A DNA stretch of 64,000 nt from NCBI GenBank assembly GCA_029212905.1, contig JARGPB010000002.1:186001-250000 (forward strand), given 5' to 3'. Under the pieces are notes generated by a model, which saw only the letters and a program-made list of their open reading frames with translations, had not been told where the DNA came from and searched no databases. The DNA comes from Thalassovita sp. Its GTDB lineage: Bacteria; Pseudomonadota; Alphaproteobacteria; Rhodobacterales; Rhodobacteraceae. This document shows positions 1 to 9,700 of the stretch, piece by piece (within the stretch, counting starts at the first letter, position 1; each line of letters opens with the position of its first letter). Made by a program: the position numbers and the translations under genes.

Positions 1-549
1 GAGGGCGGGCTGGAGACAGAAACCGCCGCCACCTTTGACGAGGCCTGCGCGCTGATTTCCGGCTCTGCGCCTTTTGATCTGGTGCTACTGGACTATAAAA
101 TGCCCGGCATGAATGGCATCGACAGCCTGAAACACGCCATGACCCTAGAGGGCGGCCAGCGTGTCGCTCTGATCTCGGGCGAGGCATCGCGCGCCATTGC
201 TGAACAGGCGCTCGAGGCCGGGGCCGCGGGCTTTGTGCCCAAAACATTGCCCGCCAAGTCCCTGATAAACGCCATTAAATTTATGGCCATGGGCGAACAA
301 TACGCCCCCATCGCCTTTATGACCGCCGAGGAAGAGACCCAGACCAATCCCCTGGCGGAAAAGCTGACCCAGCGCGAATTGCAAGTTCTCGAAGGCCTGA
401 CAAACGGCAAATCCAACAAGGAAATTGCCCGCGATCTGGACCTGACCGAACCGACGATCAAGCTGCATATGAAAACGCTCTATCGCAAGCTCGAGGTGGC
501 CAACCGTACCCAGGCCGCCATTGTTGCGCGCGATGCCGGTCTGTTCTGA
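1..549 (+). CDS. LuxR-family response regulator, 5' end cut by window
   Basis: The reading frame is open from base 1, so the N-terminus lies outside the window. The visible part holds the second half of a receiver domain, with the phosphoacceptor Asp in the LLDYKMPG segment (about bases 85-108). It is followed by a C-terminal LuxR/GerE helix-turn-helix (LTQRELQVLEGL, then NKEIARDL and TIKLHMKTLYRKL). This is a NarL/FixJ-type transcription regulator. It lies just upstream of exopolysaccharide genes on the same strand, so it may control them; that link is inference from position only. Confidence 0.85.
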   Translation, partial: EGGLETETAATFDEACALISGSAPFDLVLLDYKMPGMNGIDSLKHAMTLEGGQRVALISGEASRAIAEQALEAGAAGFVPKTLPAKSLINAIKFMAMGEQYAPIAFMTAEEETQTNPLAEKLTQRELQVLEGLTNGKSNKEIARDLDLTEPTIKLHMKTLYRKLEVANRTQAAIVARDAGLF

Positions 550-652
550 TCCATTCGGATAGGTCTGCATCCGTTTTCCTTGGCGGACCATCCCTTGGCG
601 CTGCGGCGCGCGCGCGCTCCTCCCTGTAAACATAGGGCCAAGGAGAGTGCCC

Positions 653-2113
653 ATGTTTACCCAGACCCATCCCAGCCCCGCGCCGAAATCCACCCTGTTC
701 GCCCTGTGGCGTGCCCCGTTGCGGCAGCTGTCCTTTCGCCGCCTTCTGGCGGGGGGACGTCTAAGCGACGCTGGCCGTTTGCCGCGCTATGCCGGGCTGT
801 TTCTGTTGGGGGCTGCCTGTATCTGGGCGCCGATCCTGGGCTATCTGCAAAGCGCGCCACTGCGCTATACCTCGTCCATGTCGCTGATCCTGCCGGGGTC
901 GGGGGCGTCCGCGTCGATCAACCTGAATGAGATCGGTCAGGCCTCGTCCTATGCCAATTCTGCCTTTTCCAGCAGCTCGATCAGCCCGACCGAGACCTAT
1001 AAACGCCTGATTGCCGCGGATCGCACCCGCCGCGCCGCCGCCGATACGCTGGGGCAGTCGCTCGGCGCGTATGGCGCGCCGCGCATCACGCTGGTCGATC
1101 AAACCGGGCTGATCCATCTGACCATGACCGGCCCCAGCCCCGAAGACGCCCAGGCCCGTAGCCGCGCCCTGCTACAGGCCTTCTTTGCCGAGCTGGACCG
1201 CCTGCGCACCGACGAGCAGCAAAACCGCGAGGGCAGCGGCCTAGAGGCGATCCAGGACTATCGCGCCTCGGTTCAGGCGACCCGCGCCGCGATTTCGGGG
1301 CTGCAAAAGGAAACCGGCCTGTTTTCCGTCGATCAATACCAAGAGCAAGTCGCTGCCGCAGATCTGTTGCATGCGCAGCTGGATACGCTTAGCGCCGCGC
1401 TGGAAAAACGCAACGGCGCCGTGCAGATGCTGTCCGCCACGCTGGGTCTGAGCCCCGATCAGGCCGCCGCCGCGCTCAAGCTGTTCGCCGACAGTGAATA
1501 TCTGGCCATGGTACAGCAGATGTCCGCCAGCGCGGCCGATCTGGCCCGGCTCAGCGCCCGGTTCGGGCCGCGTCACCCACAAGTGACCCGCGCCGCCTCG
1601 GCCTTGCAGACCGAACGCCAGCAGGCCCTGGGCCGTGCCCGCACGCTGACCGGCCTGCCGACACAGGTTCTGTCGCGCATTGATCTGGCCCCGGATGGCG
1701 CGCGCGCTGATCTGCTGGCCGAGCTGGTCCGCCAGGACACAGAACGCGCCGGCTTGCTGGCCCAGCAACAGGACATGCGTCAGCGTTTGCGCCGCGACAC
1801 CGCCCGACTAGAGCGTATGGCGCCGCTCGCCGCCCAGCTCGAGGACATGCAGCGCGATTTCGCCGTCGCCGAGGCGATCTTTGCCTCGGCCATCGCCCGC
1901 AGCCAGTCCAGCAAATCTGACATCTACGCCTCTTATCCGCTGGTTCAGGTGCTCGAAGATCCCACCCTGCCGGATCGCCCCAGCTCGCCCAATCGAAAAA
2001 TGGCGGTTGCGGCGGGTGGGGCTGCGACGCTGTTTTTGATCATCGGCCTGGCCCTGGGGTGGGTGCGTCGCCGCCTGATCGGGTCATTGCTGACCAAAGG
2101 TGTCGCACAATGA
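653..2113 (+). CDS. Wzz/GumC-like polysaccharide chain-length/export protein
   Basis: About 486 residues. One membrane segment lies near residues 45-65 (LFLLGAACIWAPILGYL) and a second near the C-terminus (AAGGAATLFLIIGLALGWV). The long intervening part is rich in Ala, Gln, Arg and Leu and looks coiled-coil. This is the layout of Wzz/GumC/ExoP-type polysaccharide co-polymerases of the inner membrane. There is no C-terminal BY-kinase domain. I chose ATG 653 because AAGGAG lies 7 bases upstream; an in-frame GTG at 647 would sit too close to that site. The stop overlaps the next start as ATGA, so the two genes are probably translationally coupled. Confidence 0.75.
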   Translation: MFTQTHPSPAPKSTLFALWRAPLRQLSFRRLLAGGRLSDAGRLPRYAGLFLLGAACIWAPILGYLQSAPLRYTSSMSLILPGSGASASINLNEIGQASSYANSAFSSSSISPTETYKRLIAADRTRRAAADTLGQSLGAYGAPRITLVDQTGLIHLTMTGPSPEDAQARSRALLQAFFAELDRLRTDEQQNREGSGLEAIQDYRASVQATRAAISGLQKETGLFSVDQYQEQVAAADLLHAQLDTLSAALEKRNGAVQMLSATLGLSPDQAAAALKLFADSEYLAMVQQMSASAADLARLSARFGPRHPQVTRAASALQTERQQALGRARTLTGLPTQVLSRIDLAPDGARADLLAELVRQDTERAGLLAQQQDMRQRLRRDTARLERMAPLAAQLEDMQRDFAVAEAIFASAIARSQSSKSDIYASYPLVQVLEDPTLPDRPSSPNRKMAVAAGGAATLFLIIGLALGWVRRRLIGSLLTKGVAQ

Positions 2114-3438
2114 CCCCCGCCAACCCCGCCGAGCGCCTGATCTATCGCGCCTTGGTCTGGACATGGCCGTTTTACGGGCTGGGGGCGCTCTATGCGGTGG
2201 GGCCGGTGCTGGGCTGGATGCTGGCCGGGCTGGCGGCGGCCTCGTTATATTTCGGCCCCGCGATCCGCGCCGATCTAAGGGCGACCGGATCGGTTCCGCC
2301 GGTGGTCTGGGCCTGGGGGCTGGGGATGCTGGTCATGCTGGTGGCCCTGTGGGTCGGGCATCTGGATTGGGGGCTGGGGATGAAAAAGACCATCAAATCC
2401 TCGGTCGGCTGGGCCAAGGGCTGGGCGCTTTTGGCATTGTTCATCTTTGCCGGCGCGGTCCTGCCCATCCGCCGCGAAATCCTGATCCGTGGCCAATGCG
2501 TCGTCGGAGCCTGGACCCTTGCCCTGGCGCCGATCCTGCTGATCGCGCCGTATATTGGCCTCCCCGAGAAGATTTTCACCTCGCCGCTCAAGGTGCTGGG
2601 CGGGCCGGGCCCCGAATATTTCTCGGTCTATTTCTTTACCTATGACCCCTCCAGCTGGACCCCGCGCTGGCAGTTCTACGCCCCCTGGTCGCCCTTTGCG
2701 GCGCTGTTGGGCGTGATCATGGTGCTGTTCGCGCTCGAGGAAAAAGACCGCCGCTGGATGCTGACCGGGTTGGCGGCTGGCGTCCTGATGATCCTGGCCT
2801 CCAAGTCCCGCATGGGGCTGGTCGGGTTGGTCGCCTGTACAATCGGGCCGCGTATGATGCCGCTGATCCTGCGCGGCTGGGCCTGGCAGGTTGTGGCCGG
2901 GCTGGCGGCGTCGATGGCGGTGCTGGGGGCGGGGCTGCTGGACAGTGCGCAGCGCGGGATGCAGGCGTTTTCCAGCGCGCGGGCCGACAGCTCTCGGGTG
3001 CGCGCGACGCTGCAACGGATTGCTTCTGAGCGGTGGCGCAATGAATCCGTCTGGTTCGGGCATGGCACCGTTCAACCCGGCCCGCACCTGGTCGAGCACA
3101 TGCCCATCGGCAGTCACCACACCTGGTACGGGCTGCTGTTCGTCAAGGGCGTGGTGGGGTTCGCCGCCCTGTTGCTGCCCTTGCTGTGGCAGCTGTGGCT
3201 GGCGCTGTCGGATGCCGCCAAAGGTCCGCGCGGACGGCTGCCTTTGGGGATCGTGATGACGATCGTTCTGCTGTCCTTTGGCGAAAACCTCGAGATCGAG
3301 GCCTATATGCTGTGGCCGGGGCTGCTCATCCTAGGATTGCACGCTCGCGAAACCGCGCCGCGGCCCCAAACCCGCGATGGCCAGCCTGGCATTCCCGCCG
3401 GACAGCCTGATTCGAATCGATCACCCGCAGGAGCATAA
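2110..3438 (+). CDS. O-antigen ligase/Wzy-like polysaccharide membrane protein
   Basis: About 442 residues with roughly ten or more hydrophobic segments and a large extracytoplasmic loop in the second half, ending near the GSHHTWYGLLFVKG segment. That pattern, with a conserved His-containing loop, is typical of O-antigen ligase and exopolysaccharide polymerase families (Wzy_C superfamily). The start at 2110 overlaps the stop of the chain-length gene by ATGA; the open frame extends further upstream but inside that gene. The predicted role is polymerisation or transfer of a surface polysaccharide across the inner membrane. The substrate cannot be told from sequence. Confidence 0.65.
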   Translation: MTPANPAERLIYRALVWTWPFYGLGALYAVGPVLGWMLAGLAAASLYFGPAIRADLRATGSVPPVVWAWGLGMLVMLVALWVGHLDWGLGMKKTIKSSVGWAKGWALLALFIFAGAVLPIRREILIRGQCVVGAWTLALAPILLIAPYIGLPEKIFTSPLKVLGGPGPEYFSVYFFTYDPSSWTPRWQFYAPWSPFAALLGVIMVLFALEEKDRRWMLTGLAAGVLMILASKSRMGLVGLVACTIGPRMMPLILRGWAWQVVAGLAASMAVLGAGLLDSAQRGMQAFSSARADSSRVRATLQRIASERWRNESVWFGHGTVQPGPHLVEHMPIGSHHTWYGLLFVKGVVGFAALLLPLLWQLWLALSDAAKGPRGRLPLGIVMTIVLLSFGENLEIEAYMLWPGLLILGLHARETAPRPQTRDGQPGIPAGQPDSNRSPAGA

Positions 3439-3600
3439 CGGGGTAATTCGTTCCGAAACCTACATAATTTCCATGGTTTCACTCTATTGATGCCTGATAG
3501 GCGACGATTTGCCGATGTGCCTCGGGAAATCGGGCGAAAATGTGTCGGCATGTCGGCAAGGTTTTGAAAGAAGGCATTGTTCCCAAAACGGAAACAACAC

Positions 3601-3655
3601 AGGACGCAAAGTCACGAGGCTCGCCCGATTTTGCAGGTATATCGCGGTTTCTCGT
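3601..3655 (+). promoter_or_regulatory. Possible cyclic-di-GMP-I (GEMM)-like RNA element
   Basis: The stretch AGGACGCAAAGTCACGAG (3601-3618) matches the conserved GGACGCAAAG core of class I cyclic-di-GMP aptamers. ACGAG (3614-3618) can pair with CTCGT (3651-3655). Upstream, TTGTT and AACAA can form the preceding stem around 3578-3597. The usual GGCAAACC segment and GNRA loop are not clearly present, so the call is tentative. A covariance-model search would decide it. Confidence 0.22.
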
Positions 3656-3810
3656 AAATTTGTCGCCAAAATTGCGGCAAATTTGGAAATGATCCCCCTG
3701 AAGGCATCCCTTAACTTGGGGTAAATTCGAGTCAAACAGGACCGAATCTAGGCAAATCTGTGGAAATCCTGTCTTTTTTGAGGCGGCCCCATTGGGTAGA
3801 TTTACATATG

Positions 3811-3916
3811 CGCCCAACTGGGGCGCGAAAGAATTTGGTCAGGGGGCGACCAATTGTAACGTCACGCATCTGAGGATGCGAAGCTGCCAAGTACCGAAAC
3901 CTGGGGGGAAACAGGT
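3811..3916 (+). other. Four consecutive hairpins in RTX leader
   Basis: Four perfect short stems occur in a row: CGCCC/GGGCG (3811-3825), TTGGTC/GACCAA (3835-3853), CGCATC/GATGCG (3865-3880) and ACCTG/CAGGT (3899-3916). None is followed by a U-tract, so they do not look like terminators. They suggest a structured 5' leader for the gene at 4083. Confidence 0.45.
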
Positions 3917-4082
3917 CAGGTACAATCTAAAATGGCCATGCTGAAAACATTGTTTTTCGGCAACGGGTTAGGTTTGCTTTGCTGTCCTCATTCGCATGAC
4001 ATTGGTTGAAAAGTCTTTGGCCTGCGCGTTGGAAACGCTTTTGGGCCGGATAGTGCGTATTGCTTGCTGAGAGAGGGTTGTC

Positions 4083-6359
4083 ATGGCTAATTTATTTTTG
4101 GATTGGGGCGCGTTGGGGACGACGAACTCGGCGTTGTCGGACAGCTCGACCGTTGATACCGGCGGGGTTGCGGTCACAGTTGGTTTCACCGCCGTGGACG
4201 AGGGCGCCGAGGCCTATGTCATGGAGACCGACACCTATGTCGCCCCGGGCGAGGTATTCGATGCCGGGGACTCGGTCCTGAAACTGCTGGGCGAGGGCGG
4301 CGAAGGCGGCACCGACACCACGTCGGTCCTGTCGATGGATTTCAGCGCCACCGATGACATTTACAGCAGCGATGTACAGAACGTCAGCTTTCGGATTTCG
4401 GACATTGATGGCGGCGCGGATCCCTATACCTCGGGCGGGACCTCGATGCTGGATGTCGTGACCGTGCGTGCCTATGACGCCGACGGCAACCTGATCGACG
4501 TGACCCTGACCGCAGGCGGCGCTGTGGCCGAAACCGGCGACACCCTGACCGGCGGCGGCACCAACTACGAGCCCACCGACGCCGAGGCCTCTGTTCTTGT
4601 GGACATCGACGGCCCCGTGTCGCGGATCGAGGTGGAATACGCCAACGAAGGCGACGGCGCGCAGCGTGTCTATGTCACCGATGTGCATTTCGAAACCATC
4701 GACCATGACAACTGCGATGACCCGGAAACCGACCGTGACGGCATCGTTATGGGCACCGGCGGGGACGATCTGATCGACACCTCTTATGATGGTGACCCGG
4801 ACGGCGATTTCGTTGATGCGGGCGACAATATCTTCCCCGAGAACGACCCCAACGATGACATCATCGAGGGCTACGAGGGCGACGACACCATCTTGGGCGG
4901 CGACGGCGAAGACACGATCTATGCCGGCGACGGCAACGACGTGGTCGAAGGCGGCGACAACCGCGATGTGATCTATGGCGACGATACGGTGGTCGATCTG
5001 ACCGACCTGCCGGACCTGGGCTATCCGGGGATTTACGACGCCGATGCGGACCCGGATAACAACCGGGATTTCCTGGACGGTGGCGAAGGCGCGGACGAGA
5101 TCTTTGGCGGCGATGACGCGGACACCATCATCGGTGGTCTGGGCAGCGACAGCCTGGATGGCGGTATTGACGCGGACGACATCGACGGCGGCTCGGGCAA
5201 TGACACGATCATCGGCGGCGAGGGCTCGGATACGATCATGGCCGGTTCGGGGGACGATCTGGTCTATGCCGGTCTGGACCCTGTGTACCCCGATGCGGTG
5301 AATATCCCCGACGATATTGATCTGGTGCCGGACAATGGCCGTGATTATGTGCGCGGTGAAACCGGCGACGACACGATCTTTGGCGCGGATGACGATGACT
5401 CGCTCTATGGGGATGCGGGCAACGATTATCTGGACGGTCAGATCGACGAAGACCTTCTGGTCGGCGGCAACGATGATGACACCCTGATCGGCGGCGAGGG
5501 CGGTGATACGCTGGTCGGCGGCTCGGGTATTGATGTGGTCGATGGCGGCGCGGATCGCGACGACATCATCGGCATCGAGGCTGGTGAACATGTCGACGGC
5601 GGCGAGGCCGGCGACGATTGGGACACCCTGTATCTGACCGGCGGCAACAGCCGCGTAGGCGCCACCACCGTTGACAGTGACGGCAACGGCTTTGATGGCA
5701 CGATCGAGTACCTGGACGACGACGGCAACGTGATCGGCACCTCGACCTTTGAAAACATCGAGGAAATCGTGCCCTGTTTCACCCCCGACACCCGGATTGC
5801 CACGCCTCAGGGCGCGCGTCTGGTGCAGGATCTGCGCGAAGGCGACAAGATCCTGACCCGCGACAATGGCATTCAGGAAATCCGCTGGGTTGGCGCGAAA
5901 CAGCTGACCGGCCTGGAACTGGCGCGCAGCCCGCATCTGAAACCGATCCTGATCAAGGCCGGGGCCCTGGGCAATGGTCTGCCCGAACGCGACATGATGG
6001 TGTCGCCCAACCACCGCGTGCTGGTGAACTCGGATAAATCCGCCCTGTATTTCGAAGAGCGCGAAGTCCTGGCCGCCGCCAAGCATCTGGTCGGCATGGA
6101 TGGCATCTATAATGTCAGCGTGATGGGCACGACCTATATTCACTTCATGTGTGATCATCACGAGGTGGTCCTGTCCGATGGCGCCTGGACCGAAAGCTTC
6201 CAGCCGGGTGATTATTCGCTGAATGGGATCGGTGACGCGCAACGCCAAGAGATCCTGGAGCTCTTCCCCGAGCTGGCCACCCAGGACGGTCTGAACGGGT
6301 ATAATTCGGCCCGCCGGTCGCTCAAGGGGTTCGAGGCGCGCCTTCTGGTGGGCATGTAA
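4083..6359 (+). CDS. RTX-type calcium-binding protein with C-terminal Hint domain
   Basis: 758 residues with three parts. The N-terminal ~220 residues form an acidic beta-rich domain. The middle (about 225-510) consists of glycine/aspartate nonapeptide repeats of the GGxGxDxxx type that fold into a calcium-binding beta-roll. From the VPCFTPDT segment onward lies a Hint_2 (Hedgehog/intein-type) domain with an N-terminal Cys, DxxLTRDNG, the SPNHRVLV motif and a terminal HEVVLSDGAW...ESFQPG block. There is no Sec signal, as expected for type I secretion. Two non-repeat insertions (near GYPGIYDADAD and DPVYPDAVNI) interrupt the roll. ATG 4083 follows GAGAGGG. It is paralogous to the next gene. 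Confidence 0.88.
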   Translation: MANLFLDWGALGTTNSALSDSSTVDTGGVAVTVGFTAVDEGAEAYVMETDTYVAPGEVFDAGDSVLKLLGEGGEGGTDTTSVLSMDFSATDDIYSSDVQNVSFRISDIDGGADPYTSGGTSMLDVVTVRAYDADGNLIDVTLTAGGAVAETGDTLTGGGTNYEPTDAEASVLVDIDGPVSRIEVEYANEGDGAQRVYVTDVHFETIDHDNCDDPETDRDGIVMGTGGDDLIDTSYDGDPDGDFVDAGDNIFPENDPNDDIIEGYEGDDTILGGDGEDTIYAGDGNDVVEGGDNRDVIYGDDTVVDLTDLPDLGYPGIYDADADPDNNRDFLDGGEGADEIFGGDDADTIIGGLGSDSLDGGIDADDIDGGSGNDTIIGGEGSDTIMAGSGDDLVYAGLDPVYPDAVNIPDDIDLVPDNGRDYVRGETGDDTIFGADDDDSLYGDAGNDYLDGQIDEDLLVGGNDDDTLIGGEGGDTLVGGSGIDVVDGGADRDDIIGIEAGEHVDGGEAGDDWDTLYLTGGNSRVGATTVDSDGNGFDGTIEYLDDDGNVIGTSTFENIEEIVPCFTPDTRIATPQGARLVQDLREGDKILTRDNGIQEIRWVGAKQLTGLELARSPHLKPILIKAGALGNGLPERDMMVSPNHRVLVNSDKSALYFEEREVLAAAKHLVGMDGIYNVSVMGTTYIHFMCDHHEVVLSDGAWTESFQPGDYSLNGIGDAQRQEILELFPELATQDGLNGYNSARRSLKGFEARLLVGM

Positions 6360-6378
6360 TCCCATATCGTTTGCAGCA

Positions 6379-6402
6379 GCCTGCCCATGATTTTGGGCGG
6401 GC
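6379..6402 (+). terminator. Hairpin after first RTX-Hint gene
   Basis: GCCTGCCC (6379-6386) pairs with GGGCGGGC (6395-6402) around an 8-base loop ATGATTTT. There is no U-tract right after it. It acts possibly with the second hairpin at 6441-6468. Confidence 0.45.
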
Positions 6403-6440
6403 TCGGGCCAGGAAGCGGGCTGTCTTCCTGTTCTGATTTC

Positions 6441-6468
6441 AGCCGCCCCGTTATGGGGTGGGGCGGCT
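6441..6468 (+). terminator. Second strong hairpin after first RTX-Hint gene
   Basis: AGCCGCCCC (6441-6449) pairs perfectly with GGGGCGGCT (6460-6468), leaving a 10-base loop. It is followed by GAACCCTAGATTG rather than a clean U-run, so termination efficiency is uncertain. Confidence 0.45.
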
Positions 6469-6710
6469 GAACCCTAGATTGAATTTGGAAACAATCGCCA
6501 TATTTTCCCGGTATTTTTACGGAATGGCCCCAATCATGCCCCAATATCGCCGACAAACTTCGGTGTAAGCACTGATGAATGTATCTCCTGTGATCCCCGC
6601 AGGACCAAAACAATGAGGCAAGGTAACATGCGACAGATGCCCCAACAGGTCGGTCATTTTGGACCGCTCGGGTTCGGTCGCCGTTCTTGCCGTGTGACGG
6701 AGTGTGAATC

Positions 6711-9700
6711 GTGAGTGTTTCATTTGTTTCTTTTGGTGTGGATGTTGTCGGCGGCCCGGTGCTGGGCACGACCCCCGGCGCGGGTAATGATGCGGCCGGG
6801 CAAATCACGCTGACGGGTGGGACGCAGGTTTTCGATGACACGCATATCGTCGAATTCATCGTTGACGATGCCGCCGCAGACGGAGAGCTCTTGCCAAGCT
6901 CGAATATCACCGGCATTCGGGTTTATGAAACGCTTGCGGATTATCAGGCGGGCACGGCGCTGTATTCCTATACCGGCAGCAGCGCGGTGCAGGATGACCT
7001 GACCGGCATGGGCGATACCTATCTGAATTTCGATGCCTCGACCCTGGTGACGGATGATCCGGGCGCCCCGGCGCTGACCGGGGTGTTTTTGGCTCCGGGT
7101 ACGGATGCGACGGACAATATCGGTGCGCTGACGCTCGATCATGACACCGACGTGGATTACAGCGGCGACGGCACCATTCAGCCCGGCACCACCGAAGAGG
7201 GCAACACCTATTTCAACATCAACTACCCCACGCAGGTCTACGGGCCGATTGCCGATGGGGTGGTGATGGGCACGGATGCGGGACAGGTCATGGGCCTGGG
7301 CTATGTGGATGCCGCGGACGGCGATGAAATCACCACCGGCGACGATCAGATCGACGGTTTCCTGGGCGACGACACGATTGATGGCGACGCGGGCAATGAT
7401 GGTGTGTCGGGCGGCGGCGGCGATGATGTCGTCACCGGCGGCGCGGGCAATGACTGGGTCTTGGGCGATGGTGGCGATGACACGATCACCGTCGCGGATG
7501 GCTGGGGTCAGGACGTGATTATCGGCGGCGAAACCCACGAGATCGACGGCGACACCCTGGACGCCAGCGCGGTCACGGGCGGGCTGACCCTGGATCTGAG
7601 CGGCGCTGACCACGACGCCGGCACCCTGACGGATGGTACCTCGGGGGCTGAATTCTCTGAGATTGAAACTGTCGTTCTGGGCAGCGGTGAGGATACCGTT
7701 GTCCTGGGCGATGGCGGCGGCGCGCGCAGCGTCGGGGAGTTCGCAGGCCCCACAGATAACGGCGACGGCACCTTTACGGGCACCGATATGCTGGACGTCA
7801 GCGGCTTGACCAATGGGTCGGGTGTTTCTGTGTCCACCAGCGACGTGACTGTCTCGGATGATGGGGATGGCAACGCGGTTCTGACCTTTCCGGGCGGCGA
7901 AAGCCTGACTCTGCTGGGGATTGCCCCGGCCGACATCGGCACCAGCGCCGCGCTCGAGGCGATGGGCATCCCCGCCAGCGGCGCCCCTGTGGTTCCGACA
8001 CCACCTCCGCCAGCCCCGTCCGGGGGATCGGATTACATCGTGTCGGGCACGGATAATGACGACTGGATCGACGGTTTCTATTCCGACGACCCCCAGGGCG
8101 ACATGGTCGATGCGGGCGATGCGGCGGATCTGTCCAATGACGACCATATCCAGGGCGGTGCCGGCAATGACACGATCCTGGCCGGTCTGGGCGATGACCT
8201 GTCAGAGGGCGGCGAAGGCAATGACCAGCTCGAAGGCGGCGAGGGCAACGACACCCTGATCGGCGGCGTGGGCGATGACTATCTCTATGGGAACGAAGGC
8301 GACGACAGCGGCCTTGGCGGCGCGGGCAACGATACGTTCGAAGGCCACTATGGCAACGATTATTTCTTTGGCGGTGCGGGCGATGACCGCATGTTGGGCG
8401 ACAGCGGCAATGACACGCTGATCGGCGGCGACGGCAACGACTGGCTGCGCGGCAGCGTCGGCTATGACTCGCTCGAGGGCGGGCTGGGCGATGATTATCT
8501 CTGGACCGGCTATCAGGACGACACGATCCGCCTGGAGGACAATTTCGGCAATGATACCATCGAGATGGAGGACATTGACGAAACCTATGGCGATATTCTG
8601 GACGCCAGCGCCGTCACCTCGGATCTGACGGTGGATATGCGCGCGGCCTCGGCCGGGGTGGGGACGCTCAGCGATGGCGTTTCGACCGCCAGCTTTGAGG
8701 GCGTCGAGCACCTGGTCCTTGGTTCGGGCACCCATACGGTTGTTCTGGGGCAGACCTCGGGCGCTGATGCGGTCGAAGGTTTTACCGGACCTACCGACAA
8801 TGGCGACGGCACGTTTACCGGCCACGATCAGCTGGATCTGACCAATATGGTCAATGACGATGGTGATCTGATTGATACCGATGATGTCACCGTCACGGAT
8901 GATGGCAGCGGCAATGCGGTTCTGACCTTTTCGGGCGGCGAAAACATCACTCTGGTGGGCGTCAGCCCTGCAGAGCTGGCGACCCCGGCACAGCTGACCG
9001 CGATCGGCATTCCTCTGGCCAGCTCGACCGGCCCTGACGGTATTGTCGAGGGCGCGGGCAGCGATGATTTGATCGACGCGGCCTATACCGGCGATCCCCA
9101 GGGCGACATGGTGGATGGCGCGGACGGCAATGATGACAACATCCAGGCCGGCGCGGGCAATGACACCGTTCTGGCGGGCGCGGGCGCGGATACCGTCTGG
9201 GGCGGCGCGGGCGATGACCAATTGGATGGCGGCGACGGCGCCGACAGCGTCTCTGGCGGTTCGGGCAATGACAGCGTGACCCTTGGCGCGGGCGATACGG
9301 CCTTCGGAAACGAGGGCGACGACAGTTTCGCGGCGACGGGCACTGGCGGCGGGCATATGTCCGTTGATGGCGGTGAAAACGACGAAACCATTGGCGATAC
9401 GCTGAATATCACCGGTCCGGCCACCATCACCTATGATGCGGGCAACTCTGAAAACGGCACGGTTGAATGGGACGACGGCACCGTTCTGGATTTCGAAAAT
9501 ATCGAAAACGTCAATTACGTGCCCTGTTTCACGCCGACCACCCTGATCAAGACCCTCCGCGGCGAGCTTCCGACTGGTTTGTTGCAGGCGGGCGACCGCG
9601 TGTTGACCCGCGATAATGGGTTCCAGGAAATCTGCTGGACCGGCGCGCGCGCCCTCTCTGTGCCCGAGCTGAAACAGGCGCCCAATCTGCGGCCTATCCT

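Larger units (their letters stand above)
3439..4082. other. Long intergenic leader region upstream of RTX protein
   Basis: This 644-base stretch is more A+T-rich than its neighbours and has no convincing coding frame; the short frames in it show no recognisable protein. It contains a motif resembling a cyclic-di-GMP-I aptamer core at 3601-3618 and four consecutive short hairpins between 3811 and 3916. Both are listed separately. It probably carries the promoter and an untranslated leader for the RTX protein at 4083. Confidence 0.6.
6360..6710. other. Intergenic region between the two RTX-Hint genes
   Basis: This 351-base stretch has no convincing gene. It starts with two strong hairpins (listed separately) that probably end transcription of the upstream gene. 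The rest presumably contains the promoter of the gene at 6711; I see no motif I could name. Confidence 0.55.

Noticed and set aside
4700..5600. Repeated DNA resembling a repeat or CRISPR array
   Set aside because: The periodicity is that of RTX nonapeptide codons within a coding frame; no constant repeat and variable spacer structure.
4092..6365. 757-residue minus-strand frame across the first RTX gene
   Set aside because: It is a shadow of the repetitive GC-rich RTX gene: the plus strand has a clear family fold, Hint motifs and a start site.
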